A DNA stretch of 64,000 nucleotides, taken from contig JAUKTV010000011.1 of assembly GCA_030549205.1 (NCBI GenBank), positions 930,001 to 994,000 on the forward strand. The letters run 5' to 3'. A program made the position numbers and the translations under genes. This document shows positions 57,665-64,000 of this stretch, piece after piece (position 1 is the first letter of the stretch; each line of letters opens with the position of its first letter). The stretch comes from Apiosordaria backusii (Eukaryota > Ascomycota > Sordariomycetes > Sordariales > Lasiosphaeriaceae). Under the pieces are notes generated by a model. The model did no database searches. It saw only the letters and a list, made by a program, of their open reading frames with translations, and was not told the DNA's origin.

Positions 57665-58525
57665 ATGGTCAAGGCTGGTATGTAGATTCTGGTCTTTACC
57701 CCACCTCCGCCACATTTTGCCCGTCATCAACCCTACCCGTACATCCCGGAGGGCCAATTCGGGGGTTCGTGCTGATCAAGAACGACCCGGCAACCTTGAT
57801 GGGCACTTTATCTGGCCAGAAGGGTTCTCCAAGACCTGGGAGGGCTGCCTGGACCCTGCAGGGACGGCCCGGTGCAGAGGCGCTTTGGTTCCTGGACATG
57901 CCGTTGCTAACACGAGGGACGTATAGTTGCTGTCGTCCGTGGTGACTCCAAGGTCACTGGCGCTGTCGTCTTCGAGCAGGAGACTGAGAACGGTCCCACC
58001 ACCATTACCTGGGACATCACCGGTCATGATGCCAACGCCAAGCGTGGCATGCATATCCACACCTTCGGTGACAACACCAACGGCTGCACCTCTGCCGGCC
58101 CTCATTGTAAGCCATTATTTTGCCCCCTTATCTTGTAGCATTCAGTCCTGGGGGCCGCTTTGCTAATCACCATTTCTCTTATAGTCAACCCCCATGGCAA
58201 GACCCACGGCAACCGGACTGACGAGAACCGCCACGTTGGTGACTTGGGCAACATCGAGACCGATGCCCAGGGCAACTCCAAGGGCACTGTGACCGACAAC
58301 CTCATCAAGCTCATCGGCCCTGAGAGCGTCATTGGCCGCACTGTCGTCGTCCACGCCGGTACTGACGACCTTGGCAAGGGTGACACCGAGGAGTCCCTCA
58401 AGACTGGCAACGCTGGCGCCCGCCCTGCTTGCGGTAAGTCATCTCGACTTTGCGAGCAACCTCCTGAGAGTCCTGAAAGCTGACAGTTTCCTTCTTCCAC
58501 AGGTGTCATTGGTATCTCCTCTTAA
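57665..58525 (+). CDS. sod-1: Cu/Zn superoxide dismutase
   Basis: Four exons: 57665..57677, 57927..58106, 58185..58433 and 58503..58525. The introns are 249, 78 and 69 nt, and the join gives 154 aa, the standard length. It converts superoxide to oxygen and hydrogen peroxide in the cytosol. All metal ligands are present: His47, His49, His64 (bridging), His72, His81, Asp84 and His121. So are the disulfide cysteines (Cys58 in NTNGC and the Cys in ARPACG). The C-terminal exon is only 23 nt (ends VIGISS). Exon 1 is 13 nt of coding sequence (MVKA plus one base), and intron 1 has a TTGCTAACAC branch site. Both ends of the gene are thus easily lost in automatic annotation. Confidence 0.97.
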
Positions 58526-59839
58526 ATTTCTTTGTCGCGCTTTCCGAGTTGATAAGTCGGGATATGAGGCAGTGACTAGGAAAGGAAAGAACACTACTGG
58601 ATAAAACGGTGTGATGGCTCCTCCTGTTTGCTCCTATAAAAGTAACTCCGAGATAACAATGAAAAAAAAAGCAATTTTGTAACTTCCCCAACGGCTCTCT
58701 GTACACTTTGGTTGGGAGCACCCATGACGAAAAAAGGCGGGGTAATCACGGTGCGCTCCGATAGAGACTCCACGTCTGGACTCAGCTTGACCTTGCGTGA
58801 AGTGAACATCTAGGGATGTAGATACATAATCAGTAAAAATGAGTCTTCTGGCCTACTTCTACCAAAGTTCACCAAGCAAACGCAATGACAAGTTGAGAAT
58901 CAGCCGCTGGTCAACCTGTATCCATCAAACTGCTGCACTGTGTTCGCGGCTCCCCGCACTTCACACGTCACCTCACACACACTTTGTGGTCTGACGAACC
59001 ACATAGTCATCTTTATTCCAGATATCCTCAACAAATAGTAAACAAGTAAACAACTAATGTAAACAAAGCATGAGGCATACAATGGCACTTCACCAGATTC
59101 TGATTATATATACCATCGAGTGAAGTTGAAAAGGACATGCTTCGGCCAGAACTGGCTCGGGAACTTGCCTATTCTCGCCTAGCTCCGGGGATTTAAGTTA
59201 CACAACCAGCTGGGCCCCTGAAACTCGGACGAGTCCCTAGGTAGAAGCCTACCCCACAATATGCATATGGAGCCAATCCAAATTAATGATGAAAGCTGTC
59301 AAATAGCCACCACCTCACCTCACTTCGCACCGCCTTTCAAAGTGTAGTTCAGCCTCCCACATCTCTCTCTAAAAAGCTCGCTACATCTACTTGCTGATCA
59401 AGCATCAGCTTTCTTTCGGTATGTACATACACCCAGCCAAACTTCCTGGGACTGAGCTCCCTCGGCGCCCACTATCCCATCCCCATCCCCAGCCCGTTTT
59501 AGTGGGGAGCTTGACACGACGGTGAGGGCTGCCTGCCCAATGTCTTTCTTTGGCACTACCTTGGATGATACAAGTTATCAAGTGGTAATATTGATGCCAA
59601 TCTTATCAGATAGTGGGAAATAGTCATCCCAATTGAAGACAAAGAGCTATCTGATTTGGAAACCGCTACTTGATGGGAGCTATCAACCAGTTGATAGTAG
59701 TGGGGAGCAGTTCAACTGACAGATTCACTATATAGGGGTGGGATCGTTGGCTCTTTGCCACCTAATTCCCTTATAAATCTACACTCAGTCTTTCTATCTA
59801 CCTAGCCATTGGTTTCCCAGACAAACAACTCAATCAATC
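58526..59839. other. Intergenic: sod-1 3' end and Tudor-SN promoter
   Basis: 1.3 kb. A dense GATA-site cluster lies at 59,567-59,697, and a TATATAGG element near 59,728, about 110 bp before the Tudor-SN ATG. No gene was seen. Confidence 0.6.
59567..59697. promoter_or_regulatory. GATA-factor binding site cluster with a perfect palindrome
   Basis: Seven GATA/TATC cores lie within 130 bp (59567, 59576, 59604, 59609, 59648, 59681 and 59693). About one is expected by chance. The last two form a perfect palindrome, CTATCAAC-CA-GTTGATAG (59680-59697). The site at 59603-59611 read on the minus strand is ATCTGATAA. That equals the ATCWGATAA consensus of the fungal iron-responsive GATA repressors (SRE/SreA family). 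Binding is inferred. Confidence 0.5.
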
Positions 59840-62568
59840 ATGGCTGCCCACATCGCCAACGTCAAATCGGTGCTCAGCGGAGACACCTTCATCCTCTCCA
59901 GCCCAAACAACCCGTCGCAGGAAAAGACATTCTCTCTCGCCTATGTCTCTGCTCCTCGACTCAGCAAGGATGGCGATGAGGCCTACGCTTTCCAGTCTCG
60001 CGAGTTTCTTCGGAATCTGACCGTTGGAAAGCCAATCAAGTTCACTGTGCTGTGTAAGTCCTGATATATACTATAGATACTGATCATGTACTCCTTTAAC
60101 TATTTCAAGCATTGGCTGACATGCCCCAAGACACTATCCCCAACTCGGGACGGGAATACGGTACTGCTCAGCTCCAAGATGGCACTACCTTCCCAGAAGC
60201 CTCAGTCAAGGCTGGCTGGCTTAAAGTGAGAGAAGATGCTGGCAGAAAGGAAGAGTCCGAGGTTTCCCTCGCCATGATTGACACTCTGCGCATCTACGAA
60301 AGTGAGGCCAAAGACGAAGGCAAGGGCCTTTTTGCCGGCTCTGGCGGTGTCATTGAAGTCCAAAACGATCTCGGTGGGCCTGACTTCCTCAACAAGTGGA
60401 AGGGTAAGACTGTGGAGGGTGTCATTGAGCGCGTTATTAGCGGTGACCGGTTGCTCGCCCGCCTGCTCGTCACCGATAAGAAGCACTGGCAAGTCATGAC
60501 ACTGATTGCTGGTATTCGCACTCCATCTACCGCCCGGACAAACCCATCAAACGGACAGGTCCAGCCAGCTGAGGAATTCGGAGATGAAGCCCGCGCTTTC
60601 GTTGAGTCTCGTCTCCTTCAGCGCCAGGTCAAGGTCAAGATTGTAGGCGTGAGCCCTCAGGGACAGCTCGTTGCCTCCATCTTGCACCCCCGCGGAAACA
60701 TTGCCGAGTTTCTCCTTCAGGAAGGTCTTGCTCGCTGCAACGACTTCCACTCCACGTTCTTGGGTCCTGACATGGCTCCTCTTCGGGCTGCTGAGGAGAA
60801 GGCCAAGGCTGCTCGCAAGCGTCTTCATAGAGCTTTCGTTCCCAAGGCTGCTGACAACAAGGAAGCTGAGGCCACCGTGACCAAGATTGTTGGTGGTGAT
60901 ACCATTATTGTCCGCAACAAGGCTGGTGCCGAGAAGAGAATTAGCTTGAGCAGTGTCCGCGGTCCCCGAGCTGGCGAGCCTTCCGAGGCGCCATGGAGAG
61001 AGGAGGCCAAGGAATTCTTGCGCAAGAAGCTCATTGGCAAGCATGTCAAGGTTTCTGTTGACGGAACAAAGCCTGCCACTGATGATTTCGAGGCCCGTGA
61101 GGTTGCCACCGTTACCCAGGGCGGTAAGAACATTGGTCTGCAGCTTGTTGAGGGTGGTTACGCGACCGTTATCCGCCACCGCAAGGATGATACCGACCGC
61201 GCTCCCAACTACGATGAGCTTCTGGCAGCGCAAGAGAAGTCGAAGGAGGAGAAGAAAGGTATTTGGTCCGGCAAGTCTCCCAAGGTCAAGAACTACGTCG
61301 ACGTATCGGAAAGCGTCCAAAAGGCGAAGATCCAGGTCTCAACCCTTTCCCGGCAAAAGAAGGTCCCTGGCATCGTCGATTTCTGCAAGTCCGGCTCCCG
61401 CTTCACCATTCTTATTCCCCGCGAAGGCGTGAAGCTCACCTTGGTCTTGGCTGGTGTTCGCGCCCCCCGTGCTCCAGGAAGAACTGCGCAGGAGAAGGGC
61501 GAGCCGTTCGGCCAGGAGGCTTTGGACTTGGCCAACAAGCGCTGCAACCAGCGCGACTGTGAGATCGATGTCCACGACATTGACAAGGTTGGTGGCTTCA
61601 TCGGTGACCTTTACGTCAACCGCGAGAGCTTCGCCAAGGTCCTCGTCGAGGAGGGGCTTGCATCTGTTCACGAGTACTCAGCCGAGAAGGCTGGCAACGC
61701 GACCGAGCTCCTTGCTGCTCAACAGCGTGCCAAGGAGGCCAGGAAGGGCATCTGGAAGGACTGGGACCCATCCCAGGATGCTCAAGAGGAGGAAGAGGCT
61801 GCTCACACCGAGTCCGCTGACGCCGAGGTTACCATCGACAAGAAGCCAGAGGACTACCGCGATATCGTCATCACTAACGTTGACTCCAACGGTAGAATCA
61901 AGCTTCAGGAGATCGGCAAGGGCACCGCTGCGCTTGAGACTCTGATGAACAAATTCCGCAGCTTCCACCAAAACCCCAGCAACAATGTTGGCCTCAAGGA
62001 CAGCCCCAAGGCTGGAGACTATGTTGCTGCCAAGTTCTCAGAAGATGGCGAATGGTACAGAGCGCGCATCCGTTCCAACGATCGGACTGCGAAGGTGGCC
62101 GAGATCGTGTACATCGACTATGGCAACACCGAGAAGCAGCCATGGTCTAAGCTCCGCCCTTTGAGCCCCGAGTTCAACACACAGGCCTTGAAGGCCCAGG
62201 CGGTTGATGCTCAGCTTTCGTTTGTCCAGCTCCCCGCCTCTCCTGACTACCTCAACGACGCCATCAACTACATCTACGAGCTCACCGAGGGCAAGCAGCT
62301 TGTGGGCAGCTTTGACTTCATCGACTCCAAGGAGGGCGTCAGCTACATCACCATGTATGATCCCAAGGCTGAGGGCTCCAACAAGGTTACCGAGTCTCTC
62401 AACCGCAGGATTATCGAGGCTGGTTGGGGTCTTGTTCCACGGAAGTTCAAGCCTTGGGAGCGCAGCAAGGCCTTTGAGTCTCTAGTGAAGAATCTCAAGG
62501 AGGCCGAGAAGGTTGCCAATGATGGCCATCGGGGGATGTGGGAGTATGGCGAACTCTATGAGGATTAA
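59840..62568 (+). CDS. snd1: Tudor-SN / SND1 (p100) multi-domain RNA-binding nuclease-like protein
   Basis: Two exons: 59840..60053 and 60110..62568. The 56-nt intron has donor GTAAGT and a TTTAAC-like branch, and the join gives about 890 aa. Tudor-SN carries four staphylococcal-nuclease-like (SN) domains followed by a Tudor domain fused to a partial fifth SN domain. It acts in RNA decay, splicing and stress granules. SN1 covers about 1-150 (VKSVLSGDTFILSS; GREYGTAQL). SN2 and SN3 show ISGDRLLARLL and IVGGDTIIVRN. SN4 covers about 450-620 (KVGGFIGDLYVNRESFAKVLVEEGLA). The Tudor core is near 680-740 (AGDYVAAKFSEDGEWYRARI, then VYIDYGNTE), with the aromatic cage tyrosines and tryptophan in place. 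The C-terminus (DGHRGMWEYGELYED) is the family end. Strong codon bias suggests high expression. Confidence 0.96.
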
Positions 62569-63585
62569 GCTGGTGGTGATTCTACCTAAGCACGGGGTAT
62601 GAAGAGTGTGGGGGTCGGTGCCCTGCGGGTGTGGGCGATGTACAAGAGCTTTTCCACGGGTTTGATGCCGAGCGGGATGGAGCTGACAAAAAGGTGGCGG
62701 CGGACTACTCATAGCAGGCAGGTTCAGGTTTGCATAATCCTAGGTCATCATTGGTAGAATAAAAGTAGTGTTTGATGCCCATCTGGACATGTCAGGAGTT
62801 AATGATGGTGTTGGTATCAGATCTGGTATTCATTATATAAGCATCTCCGCGCCGAGGAGAACAAGGTGTGAGGCTGGAGGTGGGTAGCGTCTTCTCTCGA
62901 CTTCCGGCTATTTGAAGAAGTGGATCTGACGCGCAGGATCCAATCACGCCAGTGGTTCGCGGCACGCCCGACGCTGGTCTCGTGCTGGTCTCGTGCTGGG
63001 AGTTCCTGGTCGCGGCTGAGTAAGGGGTTCTTGTTAGTGTCCAAACCCCCACTGTCGGAGCTATGTCGGACGGTCCACCACAGTCTTTGCTTGCTTGCCT
63101 GGGTCCGATGATAGCACTCGCCCGATTCCAAATGTCTGGCAGCTGCTGAGCTAAACTTCGTGTCCTGCAGTAGACGATGGAAAGGGTTTGGATGGTAAAA
63201 GTACACAAGGTGCTTGAGTAAGTAGATTTATCATCATGCCAGTCAGCCAACAACGATCACCCCTCGCAATCTGGTCTTGGGATGTTGGATGGTCTTCGTG
63301 AGTTTGAGAGAGGCGGCAAGCGGCGAGGGGCATTGACTGCTTGAGAGACAAGGGGGGCGATGGTCTGGGGTGCTCATGACGAGGATGCCCCGCTAAAAGT
63401 CGCAGAGAGTTAGGATATTATCCGCAACGGTTCCCAACACTCTTGGGCATTCTTTCCATTGAACTCTGACACATACAACTTGCGACAAATACCTCTCTCC
63501 CTTTTTTGCTCCTTTCATTGTAGCAAAACACCAGGTGTCTTTTTTTATATCGATATACCCCCAATCCTAATACCCTTCTATCAAA
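62569..63585. other. Intergenic between Tudor-SN and transaldolase
   Basis: It holds the Tudor-SN 3' UTR and the transaldolase promoter/leader (a poly-T stretch followed by TATATCGATATACC near 63,546). Minus-strand open frames of up to 153 codons overlap each other and have no protein-like features. Confidence 0.6.
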
Positions 63586-64000
63586 ATGTCCAACTCTCTT
63601 GAGCAGCTCAAGGCCACTGGCACCGTATGTTCTCCCCCCTGCCTCCAGAAATTACCCCGCCAAACTCCCCCAACGAGGGGATTGAAGCTTGACAAGCCCA
63701 ACACAATTCGTCTGGGCGGTATCGCGGAGCTTGTTTTCCGAAGCTGAAGCTTTGGTTTCTGATGGCTGGGCTAACATGATTGCTTTTCGTTTTGCTTTAG
63801 GTTGTCGTCAGTGACTCTGGTAAGCTATTTCCTGGATGATGCTCGTCCGGCAAGTTTCAACGACGCGGTGGCTAACATTGGTTCTCTAGGTGACTTTGCT
63901 TGTTAGTAATCCCCCTCGATTGCGTCTTCCTCGACGACGACGACATCTACCCCTCTCACGCTTCCGTCTGGATAGAATACTCACACCGTCACAGCCATTG
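63586..64000 (+). CDS. tal1: Transaldolase, N-terminal exons (runs off the window)
   Basis: Four exon pieces are visible: 63586..63624, 63801..63819, 63890..63901 and 63995 to the window end. They join as MSNSLEQLKATGT, VVVSDSG, DFA and SI, which matches the start of fungal transaldolase (a cytosolic enzyme of the pentose phosphate pathway that moves a dihydroxyacetone unit). The introns are 176, 70 and 93 nt, each with a GT donor and AG acceptor (GTATGT, GTAAGC, GTTAGT). Exon 3 is only 12 nt. The catalytic residues lie beyond the window edge, so activity cannot be judged. Confidence 0.85.

Noticed and set aside
60547..61320. 257-codon open frame antisense to Tudor-SN
   Set aside because: It is explained by the strong codon bias of the sense gene; no family resemblance.
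1..64000. CRISPR array, prophage, bacterial operon or 5S rRNA
   Set aside because: No spaced direct repeats, phage genes or recognisable 5S rRNA sequence were found; the window is eukaryotic throughout.

Overview
The window is nuclear DNA of a filamentous ascomycete. It has short spliceosomal introns (mostly 53-104 nt) with GTRNGT-type donors and CTRAC-like branch sites, long Ser/Pro/Gln-rich disordered tails on conserved proteins, and typical fungal orthologues (DASH Hsk3, Sog2, Pho85-type cyclin, Rho1 GEF). Protein style and gene structures point to Sordariomycetes, probably Sordariales; this is an inference from remembered family resemblance, not from a search. No bacterial, viral, CRISPR or intact transposon signal was seen.

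Layout: 0-6 kb carries a Cys-rich GPI-type surface protein (-) and the NDR kinase DBF-2 (-). 6-13.4 kb carries a WBP11-like splicing factor (+), an MCT-like MFS transporter (+) and the RAM-network LRR protein Sog2 (-). 16.4-18.5 kb carries a PCL-type cyclin (-), followed by a 9.5 kb gene-poor stretch. 28-32.2 kb is an RNA-biology and kinetochore block: Sub2 (-), RNase P subunit Rpr2 (+), DASH Hsk3 (-). 34.5-37.4 kb holds a ketopantoate-reductase-fold protein with a long disordered tail (-), then 6.6 kb without a recognisable gene. 44-49.7 kb holds an intron-containing tRNA-Ala, phosphopantothenoylcysteine synthetase Cab2, the mitochondrial Mg2+ channel Mrs2 and a tRNA-Gly, all on the minus strand. 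50.2-55.6 kb is a large Rho1 GEF (-). 57.7-64 kb holds Cu/Zn superoxide dismutase, Tudor-SN and the first exons of transaldolase, all on the plus strand.

Two themes recur. The first is cell polarity, septation and wall integrity: DBF-2, Sog2, the PCL-type cyclin, the possible Svl3-like protein and the Rho1 GEF. The second is RNA processing: the WBP11-like factor, Sub2, Rpr2 and Tudor-SN. Nothing shows operon-like co-expression; this is ordinary fungal gene order. All exon joins were worked out by hand from reading frame, splice motifs and expected family continuity. Protein lengths are therefore predictions from those joins.

The most interesting points are: a ketopantoate-reductase-like protein that appears to have lost the nucleotide-binding glycines and catalytic residues; a 12-nt microexon in transaldolase; a 700-nt Sub2 intron with a tandem repeat beside the donor and an open frame running into exon 2; a dense GATA-site cluster containing an exact SRE-type iron-regulator site upstream of Tudor-SN; a long intron in tRNA-Ala; and two large gene deserts.
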